Assembly: GCA_050305135.1 (NCBI GenBank)
Contig: JBNLET010000126.1
Coordinates: 1 to 64,000, forward strand
Length of the DNA: 64,000 nucleotides
Origin: Cognatazoarcus sp050305135
GTDB lineage: Bacteria > Pseudomonadota > Gammaproteobacteria > Burkholderiales > Rhodocyclaceae
Direction of reading: 5' to 3'
The notes beneath the pieces are model-generated. The model was given only the letters and a program-made list of their open reading frames with translations. It searched no databases and was not told where the DNA came from. Below are positions 51,597 to 61,240 of this stretch, piece by piece (the first letter of the stretch is position 1; the number at the start of each line of letters is the position of its first letter). The position numbers were made by a program, and so were the translations under genes.

Positions 51597-53444
51597 TCAA
51601 CTGTGGCTTTCTGCCTGCCTCAACTTGCGGTACAGCGTCGTGCGCGTGATGCCGAGCTCGCGTGCGGCGGCCGAGACGTTGCCGGCGTGCCGCGCCAGGC
51701 AGTCGCGCACGATGCGCAGTTCGGCGGCGCGCAGGTCGCCGTGCGAGGTGGCCGGCATGCTCTCGTCGCCCGCACCGGCATCGAGGCAGTCCTCCGGCAG
51801 ATGGGCCGGCAGCAATTCATGTTCGTCCGATGCCAGCATTGCGATCGCGACCCGCAGCACGTTGCGCATCTGGCGCAGATTGCCGGGCCAGGGGTGGCGG
51901 CGCAGCACGTCGAGCGTTTCCTGCGGCACGCGGATCGCCCGGCCCGGGCTTTCGTCGTCGACGATGCGGCGCACCAGCAGGTCGAAGTCGGCCCGCTGGC
52001 GCAGCGGCGGCAGCCACACCGTCAGCCCGTTGAGCCGGAACAACAGGTCGGCGCGGAAGCTGCCGTCCGCCACCATTTGTTGCAGCGGCCGATGGCTGGC
52101 GCATACCAGGCCGATGTCCACCGGCACCTCCTCGCTGGCGCCCAGCGGCACCACCGCGCGCGTTTCGAGCACCCGCAGCAGCACCGCCTGCAGGGCCAGC
52201 GGCATGTCGCCGATCTCATCCAGGAACAGCGTGCCGCCGTGCGCTTCCTGGATCTTGCCGCGCGCGCCGCGCGCACGGGCGCCGGTGAAGGCGCCGGGCG
52301 CGTAGCCGAACAGTTCCGCCTCGATCAGCGTGGACGGGATCGAGGCGCAATTGACGGCCACCCACGGCGCGTCCCGCCGTGGCCCGCTCATGTGGAAGGC
52401 GCGTGCGAACCACTCCTTGCCGCTGCCGGTCTCGCCCTGGATCAGCAGCGGGATGTTGCGATCGGCGATGCGGCGGGCCCGGTCCACCGCCAGGCGCATG
52501 CGCGGGTCGCCATGGTCGAGTCCGTCGAAGCCGTCGCCGTCGCTGCGACGGGGTTCCGCCTGGACCGGCCGGCTGCGCCGCCGGGCCGGCTTGTTGAAGC
52601 GGATGCCGGCGCTGAGCCAGCGCCCCTGGCGGGTGCGCAACTGCATCGTCGCGTCCTCGCTGGAGCCGCACAGCAGTCGTCGCCATTCGAAGTCGAAGCA
52701 CTCTTCGAAGGTCGGCAGCCCATCGCTGTCGCGCAGCCCCAGGAACTGGCGCGCATTGCGGTTGCAGGCCAGCATCCGGCCCCCTTCGTCGAGCAGCGCC
52801 AGGCCTTCCAGCGGGCTGCCGAGCATTTCCGGGTAGGGGCTGAAATGCAGCGTGAGGTGTCCGTCGCCGAGGCTCTCGAGCAGCCGGTGCTCGATCATCT
52901 CGGCGGTCGAATGCAGCAGCGCTCGGGCGTGGGGCAGCGAGACGCGCACGTCGCTGGACAGGTCCAGGATGCCCAGCATGCCGCCGGTCGGCGCATGGAT
53001 CGGCGTGGCGATGCAGGTCAGGAATCGGTTGCGTTCGAGGTAGTGCTCGTCGCCGATCACCGACACCGTGGTCGCTTCGTGGATCGCCGTGCCGATGGCA
53101 TTGGTGCCCATCAGCTCCTCGACCCAGCGGGCCCCCGGCATCAGTGCCACGCGTTGCGCGCGCGAGACGAAGCGGCCGTCGCCGACCGCGCGCAGGATCA
53201 TTCCTTCCCGGTCGGCCAGCAGGACCATCGACGATGCATGGTCGAGCTGCCCGTGCAGGTGTTCGATGATCGGCTGGGAATAGGTGACCAGGCGCGAGTT
53301 CGCTTCGATGTGCTCGGCCAGCAGGCCGCGATCGACCGATTCCGGCTGCAGCGGATTTTCGGGCGCAAGGCCGTACTCCGCGCAGCGCGTCCATGACGAT
53401 CGGATCAGAGGGTTCTCGGGTGTAGCCCGGTCGTAACGGCTCAT
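51597..53444 (-). CDS. AcoR-type sigma-54-dependent transcriptional activator
   Basis: The 615-residue protein has the AcoR layout: an N-terminal GAF-like sensor (about 55-195), a PAS-like segment (210-285) and the AAA+ domain with Walker A GETGSGKE (337-344). The sigma-54 contact loop GAFTGA is at 384-389, and a Fis-type HTH ends the protein (VSAAARELGITRTTLYRKL). AcoR relatives such as BmoR respond to alcohols or acetoin. Several sigma-54 promoters in this region are natural targets. ATG 53444 matches the usual AcoR N-terminus; upstream starts exist. Confidence 0.92.
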   Translation of the reverse strand: MSRYDRATPENPLIRSSWTRCAEYGLAPENPLQPESVDRGLLAEHIEANSRLVTYSQPIIEHLHGQLDHASSMVLLADREGMILRAVGDGRFVSRAQRVALMPGARWVEELMGTNAIGTAIHEATTVSVIGDEHYLERNRFLTCIATPIHAPTGGMLGILDLSSDVRVSLPHARALLHSTAEMIEHRLLESLGDGHLTLHFSPYPEMLGSPLEGLALLDEGGRMLACNRNARQFLGLRDSDGLPTFEECFDFEWRRLLCGSSEDATMQLRTRQGRWLSAGIRFNKPARRRSRPVQAEPRRSDGDGFDGLDHGDPRMRLAVDRARRIADRNIPLLIQGETGSGKEWFARAFHMSGPRRDAPWVAVNCASIPSTLIEAELFGYAPGAFTGARARGARGKIQEAHGGTLFLDEIGDMPLALQAVLLRVLETRAVVPLGASEEVPVDIGLVCASHRPLQQMVADGSFRADLLFRLNGLTVWLPPLRQRADFDLLVRRIVDDESPGRAIRVPQETLDVLRRHPWPGNLRQMRNVLRVAIAMLASDEHELLPAHLPEDCLDAGAGDESMPATSHGDLRAAELRIVRDCLARHAGNVSAAARELGITRTTLYRKLRQAESHS

Positions 53445-53790
53445 GGGGCCGCCGCTGCAGGAACCGTGCCGGAATATGCCAATCGTTCTTCCCATGCCGG
53501 CCCGAAGCGCGCACCGGCGCCGATCGGCTTGCGCGCTTTGCCGGGAAGGGCGGCGGCGGCTGTCGCCGGCGATCATTCATTGCACAACACCTGTCCCAAA
53601 AAGGGTCAGCATCGTGCCCATCCGGCGGGCCTGGCGGGGTGCGCCGGCGACCGGCATTGGCTCCGGCCGGTACCCTGCCGCAGTGCGCCAAGTGTGGCGT
53701 ATTTGCGTCGCAACAACGGGCGACAGGAGATATGCTCTCGGCTGCGGGCGCGATCCGGCTGGGCCGGGCCGCCGATTCCTGATCCGACCG
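53445..53790. other. 346-bp divergent gap between the activator and the GGDEF-like gene
   Basis: I see no gene. Open frames here continue the flanking genes but look like untranslated leader. A small inverted repeat CGCCA-agtg-TGGCG lies at about 53685-53698. A poor -24/-12 resemblance on the minus strand at 53455-53472 would start transcription at the activator's own ATG, so I do not accept it. Confidence 0.45.
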
Positions 53791-55146
53791 ATGACCCGTC
53801 TGCTACAAGGCTTGCCGTTCCGCTTCCGCCTGGCACTCGCACTGATTGGTGCCGTGCTGCCGTTCGCGACGGTGTTGCTGTTCGCGAATCTGTGGGTCTA
53901 TCGGCCGATGCAGGACGACGTCCAGCTGACTTCCAGCCAGATCCAGGATCGCTTCGAGGAAGTATCGAGGCTGCAGTTGCTGCTGTCGCGCAGCGCCATG
54001 CCGCCGAACGATTATCTGCTGCACGGGGCCAAGGACGAGCGGATCCGCTTCGAATTGCTTGCGGGGCAGATCGAGACCCTCTTCAAGGGCTTGCTGAACG
54101 ACCAGGGTTTCGGCCGGCCGGAGCAGGAAAAACGCCTGACCGACATGCTGCGCCGCTGGGCGGTGGCGCGCCAGATGGGGCTGGCGCTGCTGAGCTGGCC
54201 GGACGAGACGCGCCACAGCGATGCCGCGGCCGCGATGGAGCGTTTCGACCGGGAGGTGGACCTGCTCACCGAGGAGGCCGAGTCCTTGCTGGCCCACGTC
54301 CGGGTGGAACTCGACGAAGCGCGCAACAAGGCTCTGCGGCGGCGCCACGACCTGAACCGCTTCGTCGCGCTGGCGGTGGCGATGGCCGGCATCCTGACGC
54401 TGATCCTGGTGACGTTGCTGGCGCGTACCGGGGTGTCGTCCGGGCGGTTGCGCAAACCGCCGATGCCCGAGCTGCCGGCCGCTCCGCCGCGGCCGGCGAC
54501 TGAGTCGGTGCTGGGCGAATCGGTGCTGGAGTTCGCCTTCGAGCCGGCCCCGCCGGCGGCGGACGAAACCTTCGAGTTCGCAGGCGACGATGGGGCCCGC
54601 GAGGATGGCGCCGGCAGCGACGTTGCCGGCAAGCAGGAGCCGGCCGTGGATCCGCTGACGCGGTTGTGGAGCCGGGGCAGTCTGCAGCGGCAGCTGGTCA
54701 TCGAGACCGAACGTGCGATGGTGCTCGAGACGCCCTCGTCGGTGGCGCTGATCGAAATCGACGGTTTCGGCGAAATGGAGGAACGCTACGGCGATGCCCT
54801 GCTCGACTCGCTGGTCCTGTCGCTGTCCGAACGCGTTCGCCACGTGATCCGATCGACCGACTTCCCGTCCCGCTCGAACAAGGGCGAGTTCGCGGTGCTG
54901 ATGCCCGCCACCGACATCAATCAGGCGGTGGAGATCGCCGAGCGGCTGCGCCACCAGGTGGCCGACACGCCGGTTTCCATCGGACGGCGCACCGCCAGCG
55001 TGACGATCAGCGTTGGCGTGGCCGGCGATTCGTCGCGGCGTGCCGGCCAGGTGGGCGCGTCGACCCTGCTCGGTCGGGCCGATCAGGCGCTGCACAGGGC
55101 ACGCCGGGCCGGCGGCAACCGCGTCGAACGCAGTGGGGCCACTTGA
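53791..55146 (+). CDS. Membrane GGDEF-domain protein with degenerate active site
   Basis: The 451-residue protein has two membrane helices (about 15-38 and 192-210) flanking a helical periplasmic sensor, and an acidic linker (220-285). A GGDEF fold starts at DPLTRLWSRGSLQRQL. The signature GG(D/E)EF reads NKGEF at 363-367, so diguanylate cyclase activity is unlikely. It could bind GTP or act by protein contact. ATG 53791 gives a proper first helix. Confidence 0.82.
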   Translation: MTRLLQGLPFRFRLALALIGAVLPFATVLLFANLWVYRPMQDDVQLTSSQIQDRFEEVSRLQLLLSRSAMPPNDYLLHGAKDERIRFELLAGQIETLFKGLLNDQGFGRPEQEKRLTDMLRRWAVARQMGLALLSWPDETRHSDAAAAMERFDREVDLLTEEAESLLAHVRVELDEARNKALRRRHDLNRFVALAVAMAGILTLILVTLLARTGVSSGRLRKPPMPELPAAPPRPATESVLGESVLEFAFEPAPPAADETFEFAGDDGAREDGAGSDVAGKQEPAVDPLTRLWSRGSLQRQLVIETERAMVLETPSSVALIEIDGFGEMEERYGDALLDSLVLSLSERVRHVIRSTDFPSRSNKGEFAVLMPATDINQAVEIAERLRHQVADTPVSIGRRTASVTISVGVAGDSSRRAGQVGASTLLGRADQALHRARRAGGNRVERSGAT

Positions 55147-55415
55147 CAGCAGTGTGACGTTCCGCACTGGAGCAGTTGTCCAGTTTTGTTGCAGGCGCGG
55201 GGCGGCCGCGAGCATCCGGAGATGTGGTCAAGAAGCCCGTCTTTACTGGCGTTCCGGCTGATTTCAGGGTGGCCGGGCACGGCTGATGCGAGATGAAAGG
55301 CGTGGGATGCCAGAGTCGGGCGGCCCTCCCTCTTCCGCCCCGTGTCTCGGCCAGCGCCTGACATCGCTGCGAGTCCGACGAAGGTCCCACGGTTTCTCCC
55401 TCCACGGCGTAATTT

Positions 55416-55452
55416 TCGGGCGTCCGCAACGCGGGCCGCCCGATTTTTTTTT
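55416..55452 (+). terminator. Intrinsic terminator upstream of the ABC operon
   Basis: TCGGGCG (55416-55422) pairs with CGCCCGA (55437-55443), enclosing an inner CCGC-AAC-GCGG stem. Nine T residues follow (55444-55452). It insulates the ABC operon from transcription entering from the GGDEF-like gene. Confidence 0.82.
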
Positions 55453-55595
55453 GTCGCGCCCGCGATCCGCCGCGATTGAGGCAGATGTGCCGGAATGAGA
55501 CACTGTGCTGCGTTCGCGCCATTGCAGGTGTCCCGCCTGCCGGCTCGCAGCGCGATTCGGGCGGCGCTTGCCGGCCTGTGTCGGCTTTGCCGCGA

Positions 55596-55612
55596 CTGGC
55601 ACAGCGCTTGCA
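55596..55612 (+). promoter_or_regulatory. Sigma-54 promoter of the ABC operon
   Basis: CTGGCACAGCGCTTGCA has GG at 55598-55599 and GC at 55610-55611, ten bases apart, with TTGCA at -12. Predicted start is near 55623, about 70 bases before the first gene. Confidence 0.82.
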
Positions 55613-55691
55613 CCAGCGGGAACAACGCGGCTCGACCTGCGTCAGACACCGCAAGCCGTGACATGAGATCCGGCCCTGGAAGGAGACCCGA

Positions 55692-56681
55692 ATGCTGTTC
55701 AAGACCCGCCTGGCAGGCGTCTTCGCGCTGCTCTCAATCCTGCTGTCGAGTTTCTCGGCGCAGGCCGAACCCGTCGAAGTGCGTGTCGGCGTGCTGAAGT
55801 ACGGCACCGTCAACTGGGAACTCGACGTGATGCAGCAGCACCACCTGGACGAGGCCAACGGCGTTCGGCTCAAGGTCGTGCCGCTGGCGTTGAAGGACGC
55901 GGCGGCGGTGGCGGTACAGGGCGGCGCCGTCGACATCATCGTCACCGACTGGCTGTGGGTGGCACGGCAGCGGGCCGATGGCCGGGCGTTCAGCTTCTGG
56001 CCCTACTCGCGCGCGGAAGGCAGCCTGATGGTGCGGCCCGACGCCGGCATTCGCGGCATCGCCGATCTGGACGGCAAGCGGCTCGGCGTGGCCGGCGGCG
56101 CGCTGGACAAGAGCTGGCTGCTGCTGCGCGCCTATGCGCGCCAGCAGACCGGTCGCGACGCGCAGCAACTGGTGGAGCCGAATTTCGCCGCCCCGCCGCT
56201 GTTGAACCAGTTGATGCTGAAGGGTGACCTGCCGGCGGTGCTGAACTTCTGGCACTTCGCCGCGCGGCTCGACGCAGCCGGCATGACGCGCCTGCTGAGC
56301 ATCGACGAAGTGCTGGGCGGGCTCGGCATCGACCGTGAGCTGCCGCTGGTCGGCTGGGTCTTCAAGGAGGACTGGGCGCGGAGCAACGGTGCGGCGCTGG
56401 AAGGATTCCTGAAGGCCTCCAGCGAGGCCAAGCGCATCATGGCCGAGTCCGACGCCGAGTGGCAGCGCCTGCGGCCGCTGATGAGGGTCGAGGACGAGGC
56501 TACCTTCGTCGCACTGCGCGACGGCTTCAGGGCCGGCATCCCGACCGGCTCCGTCGCGCAGGCCGAGAAAGCTGCGCGGCAGGCTTTTGCGGTGCTGGCA
56601 CGCGAAGGCGGCGAGCCGCTGGTCGGCAGTGCCACCGAGCTGGCGCCGGGCGTGTTCTGGCAGGGCGGCGGCGCCCGGTGA
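55692..56681 (+). CDS. ABC transporter periplasmic binding protein, taurine/nitrate (NMT1/SsuA) type
   Basis: The 329-residue protein has a signal peptide (LLSILLSSFSAQA-EP) and an SsuA/NMT1-like fold. Visible blocks are LKYGTVNWELDVMQQHHLDE, VDIIVTDWLWVARQRA, DLDGKRLGVAGGALDKSWLL and NFWHFAARLDAAGM. It is the first gene of a seven-gene operon. Its ligand is not evident; the PQQ context suggests an alcohol-related compound or a cofactor. Its stop overlaps the permease start. Confidence 0.85.
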   Translation: MLFKTRLAGVFALLSILLSSFSAQAEPVEVRVGVLKYGTVNWELDVMQQHHLDEANGVRLKVVPLALKDAAAVAVQGGAVDIIVTDWLWVARQRADGRAFSFWPYSRAEGSLMVRPDAGIRGIADLDGKRLGVAGGALDKSWLLLRAYARQQTGRDAQQLVEPNFAAPPLLNQLMLKGDLPAVLNFWHFAARLDAAGMTRLLSIDEVLGGLGIDRELPLVGWVFKEDWARSNGAALEGFLKASSEAKRIMAESDAEWQRLRPLMRVEDEATFVALRDGFRAGIPTGSVAQAEKAARQAFAVLAREGGEPLVGSATELAPGVFWQGGGAR

Positions 56682-57496
56682 GCCGGCGCGGCGACGGCCT
56701 CACGACGACTGCCGGCGTGTTCGATCCGGGCCGTGGCGGGACCCTCTGGCGCCCCGGTCGCGACGCGCTGATCCGGCTCGCTTCGCTGCTCGTCTTTCTG
56801 CTGCTGTGGCAGGTGGCGGCCGTGCTGGCGCAGGACCCGACGGTGCCGATGCCGGCGACGGTGTTCGAGCGCATCGGCAGCGAAATCGCATCGATGGAAC
56901 TGCCCCACCACCTGGGCATCACGCTGCTGCGGGTGGTCGTCAGCTTCGCCGCCGCGATGCTGATCGGCGCGGCGCTCGGCATCGCGATGGGGCGCTGGCC
57001 GCTGCTGGACCGCTTCCTCGACGGCTGGCTGGTACTGGGGCTGAACATCCCGGCGCTGGTGACGATCATCCTGTGCTACATCTGGTTCGGCCTGAACGAC
57101 TGGGCGGCCATCCTCGCAGTGGCCCTGAACAAGATCCCGACCGTTGTCGTTACCGTGAGGGAAGGGGCCCGGGCGGTGGACCAGAAGCTGATGCAGGTGG
57201 CGCGGGCCTATCGCCTGTCGGCGACGCGCCGCTTCCTGCAGGTCTACCTGCCGCAGCTCTATCCCTATTTGTTTGCCGCTGCCCGAGCCGGCCTTTCGCT
57301 GATCTGGAAGATCGTACTGGTGGTCGAACTGCTCGGCCGCAGCGAGGGCATCGGCTTTCAGCTCAACGTCTTTTTCCAGTTCTTCGACATCGCCGGCATC
57401 CTCGCCTACACGCTGGTCTTCGCCGCCGTCGTGCTGCTGGTCGAGGGCGTGGCGATGCGGCCGCTGGAGCGCCGTGTGAACCGTTGGAGGTCCTGA
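56678..57496 (+). CDS. ABC transporter permease, taurine/nitrate (SsuC) type
   Basis: The 272-residue inner-membrane protein starts at GTG 56678, overlapping the binding-protein stop (GTGA). About six helices and the BPD-type coupling loop (EGARAVDQKLMQVARAYRLS) are visible, as in SsuC/TauC. It works with the adjacent ATPase and binding protein as an importer. The longer frame to 56459 belongs to the preceding gene. Confidence 0.88.
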   Translation: MSRRGDGLTTTAGVFDPGRGGTLWRPGRDALIRLASLLVFLLLWQVAAVLAQDPTVPMPATVFERIGSEIASMELPHHLGITLLRVVVSFAAAMLIGAALGIAMGRWPLLDRFLDGWLVLGLNIPALVTIILCYIWFGLNDWAAILAVALNKIPTVVVTVREGARAVDQKLMQVARAYRLSATRRFLQVYLPQLYPYLFAAARAGLSLIWKIVLVVELLGRSEGIGFQLNVFFQFFDIAGILAYTLVFAAVVLLVEGVAMRPLERRVNRWRS

Positions 57497-57497
57497 C

Positions 57498-58256
57498 ATG
57501 CTGCGGGTCCACGTGCGAGAAAAACGCTACGCCGACCGCGGCGGCCGCAATCACCTGGCATTGCGCGAGCTGCACCTGGCGGCCGGCGACGGCGAATTCG
57601 TCTGCCTGGTCGGACCGTCCGGCTGCGGCAAGAGCACGCTGCTGAACATCATCGGCGGGCTGGACGTTTCGGCCGGCGCCAGCGTCGAGATGAAGGGCGT
57701 CGATCAGAGCCGCGACATCGGCTACATGTTCCAGGAGCCGCGCCTGATGCCGTGGCTGACCGTGCTGCAGAACGTCTGCCTGGTGCTCGAGGGGCAGCCG
57801 GACGCCGAGGAGCGGGCGACCGCGCTGCTCGGCGCGATGGAACTGGGCGAAGTGCTCGACGCCTTTCCGGGCACGCTGTCCGGCGGCATGCAGCGCCGCG
57901 TCGCGCTGGCCAGGGCGTTCGTGATCGAGCCGCGCCTGCTGCTGATGGACGAGCCCTTCGTGTCGCTCGACGCGCCGACCGCGTCGCGGCTGCGCAGGAT
58001 GCTGGCGTCACTTTGGCATCGGCGCCGGGCCACGGTATTGTTCGTCACGCACGATCTGCGCGAGGCGCTGGCGCTGGCCGACCGGGTGTGCTTCCTGTCG
58101 TCCTCGCCGGGCCGCATCGTGCTCGAACATGCGGTCTCGCTGCCCCGGCCGCGGGATCCCCAGTCCGCCGAGATCGGCCACTTGTACGAAGAACTGCTGT
58201 CCCGCAACCCGGACCTGCTGGCCGGCTTGGCCGTGCACACCCAGGACGCTGCCTGA
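57498..58256 (+). CDS. ABC transporter ATPase, taurine/nitrate (SsuB) type
   Basis: The 252-residue ATPase has Walker A GPSGCGKST (39-47), a Q-loop in YMFQEPRLMPWLTV, the signature LSGGMQRR, Walker B LLLMDEPF and H-loop FVTHDLREAL. It completes the SsuABC-like importer. Its stop overlaps the next ATPase start (TGATG), so this importer and the following exporter are transcribed as one unit. Confidence 0.92.
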   Translation: MLRVHVREKRYADRGGRNHLALRELHLAAGDGEFVCLVGPSGCGKSTLLNIIGGLDVSAGASVEMKGVDQSRDIGYMFQEPRLMPWLTVLQNVCLVLEGQPDAEERATALLGAMELGEVLDAFPGTLSGGMQRRVALARAFVIEPRLLLMDEPFVSLDAPTASRLRRMLASLWHRRRATVLFVTHDLREALALADRVCFLSSSPGRIVLEHAVSLPRPRDPQSAEIGHLYEELLSRNPDLLAGLAVHTQDAA

Positions 58257-59026
58257 TGACCGAATCCAGTTCCACCCCGCTGCTGCTCGTCGAAGACGCC
58301 GTCAAGTCCTATGGCAGCCGCAAAGCCCTCGACGGTGTCTCGCTGTCGATCGGCGCGGGCGAATTCGTCGCCCTGCTGGGCCCCAACGGGGCCGGCAAGA
58401 GCACGTTGTTCCAGTTGCTGTCGGGCCTGTTCGTGGCCGACGGCGGCCGCATCTCGGTGTGCGGCCACGACATCCGCCGCGCACCGGTCAAGGCGCTGGC
58501 CGGCATCGGCATCGTGTTCCAGCAGGCGACGCTGGACCTGGACCTGTCGGTGGAGCGCAACCTGATCTTCCACGCCCGGCTGCATGGCTTGAGCGGCGCC
58601 GACGCGCGCCGGCGCATTGCCGGCGAGCTGGCGCTGCAGGGACTGACCGAAAGGCGCGGCGACCGGGTGCGCGACCTGTCCGGCGGCAACCGCCGCAAGG
58701 TCGAGCTGGCGCGGGCGATGTTGCACGAACCGAGGGTGCTGCTGATGGACGAGGCGACCGTCGGCCTCGATCCGGGATCGCGTGCGACGCTGCTCGAACA
58801 GGTGCACGGCCTGTGCACGTCGCGCGGGGTCGGTGTGCTGTGGGCTTCGCACCTGGTGGACGAGGCCGACGGCGCCGATCGCATCGTGCTGCTGCACCGG
58901 GGCAAGGTGAGGGCCGAGGGCACACCGGCGGAACTGGTGGCCGACGCAGGCGTCGGGAACCTGGCGGATGCCTTTGCCCAGCTGACCGAGGGTTACGGCG
59001 CCGCAGTGGAGAAGAGTCCGGCATGA
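58256..59026 (+). CDS. PQQ-associated ABC transporter ATPase (Ped system)
   Basis: The 256-residue ABC-2 type ATPase has Walker A LGPNGAGKST (41-50), the signature LSGGNRRKVELARA, and Walker B VLLMDEATVGLD. It matches the ATPase of the PQQ-dependent alcohol dehydrogenase-associated ABC system (the family defined as PQQ_ABC_ATP). ATG 58256 overlaps the preceding stop. It partners with the permease at 61241-62050. Confidence 0.9.
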   Translation: MTESSSTPLLLVEDAVKSYGSRKALDGVSLSIGAGEFVALLGPNGAGKSTLFQLLSGLFVADGGRISVCGHDIRRAPVKALAGIGIVFQQATLDLDLSVERNLIFHARLHGLSGADARRRIAGELALQGLTERRGDRVRDLSGGNRRKVELARAMLHEPRVLLMDEATVGLDPGSRATLLEQVHGLCTSRGVGVLWASHLVDEADGADRIVLLHRGKVRAEGTPAELVADAGVGNLADAFAQLTEGYGAAVEKSPA

Positions 59027-59051
59027 GCCGGTGACAGGAGCAGAGAGATAG

Positions 59052-60029
59052 ATGAAATCAATAACAAGCGCGGTGCTGGCCTTGTCGCTGCTTGCCGGCG
59101 GCACTGCGGCGAGCGCCAAGGATACCGGCTACCTCTTCGTCAGCAGCGAGAAGGACCAGGCAGTGACGGTGCTGGACGGCAAGAGCTACAAGGTGGTCAA
59201 GGTCATCGCCACCGGTGAGCGGCCACGCCACCAGCAGTTCTCGCCCGATCATCGGACGCTCTATGTGGTGGCGAGCGATTCGGGCCGCATCGATCTGATC
59301 GACGTGGACAAGCTCGAAGTCGCGAGGAGCATCGACGTCGGCGAGGATCCGGAGGCCTTCGACGTCAGCGCCGACGGCAAGCATTTCTACCTCTCGATGG
59401 AAGAGGATGCGGCGATCTCGGTCATCGACGTGGCCAGCGGCAAGCAGGTGGCCAAGATCGACGTGGGCGAGGAGCCCGAGGGCGTCAAGGTCAGCCCCGA
59501 CGGCAAGACGGTTTACGCCACCTCCGAAGTGGCCAGCATGGTGCACGTGATCGATGCGACCAGCAACACGATCCGCCACAACGTCACGGTCGGCAACCGG
59601 CCCCGCCGCTTCGCGATCACGCCGGATGGCGGCGAGGTGTGGGTGACCAGCGAACTGGGCGGACAGGTGACGATCCTCGACGGCAGGACGGACGAGATCA
59701 AGGGCACCATCAAGTTCCGACCGAAGGGGTTCCGCGACGAGGACGTGACGCCGGTCGGTATCGTCATGAGCCGCGACGGCAAGACGGCCTACGTGATGCT
59801 GGGCAGGGCCAATCACGTCGCGGTGGTCGACGTCGCGACGCGCGAGGTCGAGGACTACATCCTGGTCGGCCAGCGGCCGTGGGGCGCGACGCTGTCGCGC
59901 GACGAAAAGACGCTGTACGTGGTGAACGGCCTGTCCGACGACGTGTCGATCGTCGATACCGAGCGCCGCCGCGTGATCAAGTCGGTGCCGGTCGGCCGGG
60001 TGCCCTACGGGGTGGTGGTCGATGACTGA
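59052..60029 (+). CDS. PQQ-associated YVTN beta-propeller protein
   Basis: The 325-residue periplasmic protein has a signal peptide (LALSLLAGGTAASA-KD) and seven or so YVTN-type repeats (for example VIDVASGKQVAKIDVGEEPE, VSPDGKTVYATSEVA). It belongs to the propeller family found next to PQQ alcohol catabolism ABC genes. The role is unknown, probably scaffolding or binding. It overlaps the next gene by eight bases. Confidence 0.88.
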   Translation: MKSITSAVLALSLLAGGTAASAKDTGYLFVSSEKDQAVTVLDGKSYKVVKVIATGERPRHQQFSPDHRTLYVVASDSGRIDLIDVDKLEVARSIDVGEDPEAFDVSADGKHFYLSMEEDAAISVIDVASGKQVAKIDVGEEPEGVKVSPDGKTVYATSEVASMVHVIDATSNTIRHNVTVGNRPRRFAITPDGGEVWVTSELGGQVTILDGRTDEIKGTIKFRPKGFRDEDVTPVGIVMSRDGKTAYVMLGRANHVAVVDVATREVEDYILVGQRPWGATLSRDEKTLYVVNGLSDDVSIVDTERRRVIKSVPVGRVPYGVVVDD

Positions 60030-61218
60030 GGCGCGACGATCGATCTACATGCGCCTGCGGCGTGCTGCGCTGGCGCTCGGCATGACTGCCGCAGCCGCCC
60101 CCGCGCTCGGCGCCAGCCTGGACTTCGGCTACCTGAGCCTGCAGCGGGACGAGCGCTACCACGAGGATCGCCTCTACGCACGCAACCTGGCCCAGGGCGA
60201 AGGCGAGCCCGAACCCGGACTGGCCGTGGCGCTGCGCGAGTCCCGCTTCAATGCCAAGGCGGTCGGCGTAGAACTGGGCGAGAAGCAGGCCCGGGCCGCC
60301 GACGCCAAGGGCCTGATCGCCGAACTCGATCGACTGGCTGCGGAAGGGACGCACTACTTCCTGATCGATGCGCCGGGCCCGGTGGTGGCCGAGGTGGCGG
60401 CCGCGGTCAAGGGGCGCGACCTGCTGCTGTTCAACATTTCGGCCCACGACGACGTGCTGCGCCAGCAGAAGTGCCAGGCCAACCTGCTGCACACGGTGCC
60501 GAGCGACGCGATGCGGGCCGACGCGCTGGCCCAGTACCTGGTGTCGAAGAAATGGCGCTCGGTGCTGATGCTGCAAGGCCCGCTGCCGGAGGATGCGCTG
60601 ATCGCGGCAGCCTTCGAACGTTCGGCCAAGCGTTTCGGCATCAAGATCGAGGCCAAGCGCGACTTCGTGCTTTCCAACGACCCGCGCGAGCGCGACAAGG
60701 GCAACATCGGCCTGCTGACCTCCAATGCCGACTACGACGTGGTCTTCGTCGCAGACAGCGACGGCGAGTTCGCTCGCAAGCTGCCCTACAGCACCGTCAA
60801 GCCGCGCCCGGTGGTCGGTTCCGAGGGCCTGGTCGGCACCGGCTGGCACTGGTCGTGGGAGCGTCACGGCGCGCCGCAGCTCAACACCCGCTTCGAACGC
60901 AAGGCCAAGTACCGTATGAGCGAGGCCGGCTGGGCCGCCTGGATGGCGGCCAAGACGGTGGTCGAAGCGATGCAGCGCACCGGCGGCGGCGACTTCGACA
61001 AGATCCGCGCCTACCTGCTGGGGCCGGAAATCACGATCGACGGCTTCAAGGGCAACCGGCTGTCGTTCCGCAGTTGGAACCACCAGTTGCGCCAGCCGAT
61101 GCTGCTGGCGACCCACAATGCGGTGATCGAGCGCGCGCCGATCCAGGGCTTCATGCATCAGACCAATACGCTGGACACACTGGGCTTCGACGAGAGGGAA
61201 AGCGAATGCAAGTTCTGA
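60022..61218 (+). CDS. PQQ-associated ABC transporter substrate-binding protein
   Basis: The 398-residue protein resembles branched-chain amino acid-type binding proteins and the family annotated as ABC substrate-binding protein of the PQQ-dependent alcohol dehydrogenase system. It shows a signal peptide (LALGMTAAAAPALGA-S), FGYLSLQRDERYHEDRLYAR, the central QKCQANLLHTVPSDAMRADA, and VGSEGLVGTGWHWSWERHGA. It is expressed with the propeller and ABC-2 genes. Its ligand is unknown. Confidence 0.88.
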   Translation: MTEARRSIYMRLRRAALALGMTAAAAPALGASLDFGYLSLQRDERYHEDRLYARNLAQGEGEPEPGLAVALRESRFNAKAVGVELGEKQARAADAKGLIAELDRLAAEGTHYFLIDAPGPVVAEVAAAVKGRDLLLFNISAHDDVLRQQKCQANLLHTVPSDAMRADALAQYLVSKKWRSVLMLQGPLPEDALIAAAFERSAKRFGIKIEAKRDFVLSNDPRERDKGNIGLLTSNADYDVVFVADSDGEFARKLPYSTVKPRPVVGSEGLVGTGWHWSWERHGAPQLNTRFERKAKYRMSEAGWAAWMAAKTVVEAMQRTGGGDFDKIRAYLLGPEITIDGFKGNRLSFRSWNHQLRQPMLLATHNAVIERAPIQGFMHQTNTLDTLGFDERESECKF

Positions 61219-61240
61219 TTCGGCGCCGGGGGACCGCCTC

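Larger units (their letters stand above)
55147..55691. other. 545-bp intergenic region before the ABC operon
   Basis: It has no convincing gene. It holds a strong intrinsic terminator at 55416-55452 and a sigma-54 promoter at 55596-55612, which separate the GGDEF-like gene from the ABC operon. Confidence 0.65.

Noticed and set aside
53455..53472. Minus-strand CGGCACGGTTCCTGCA as a sigma-54 promoter of the AcoR-type gene
   Set aside because: Mismatches at both elements, and the predicted start would coincide with the ATG.
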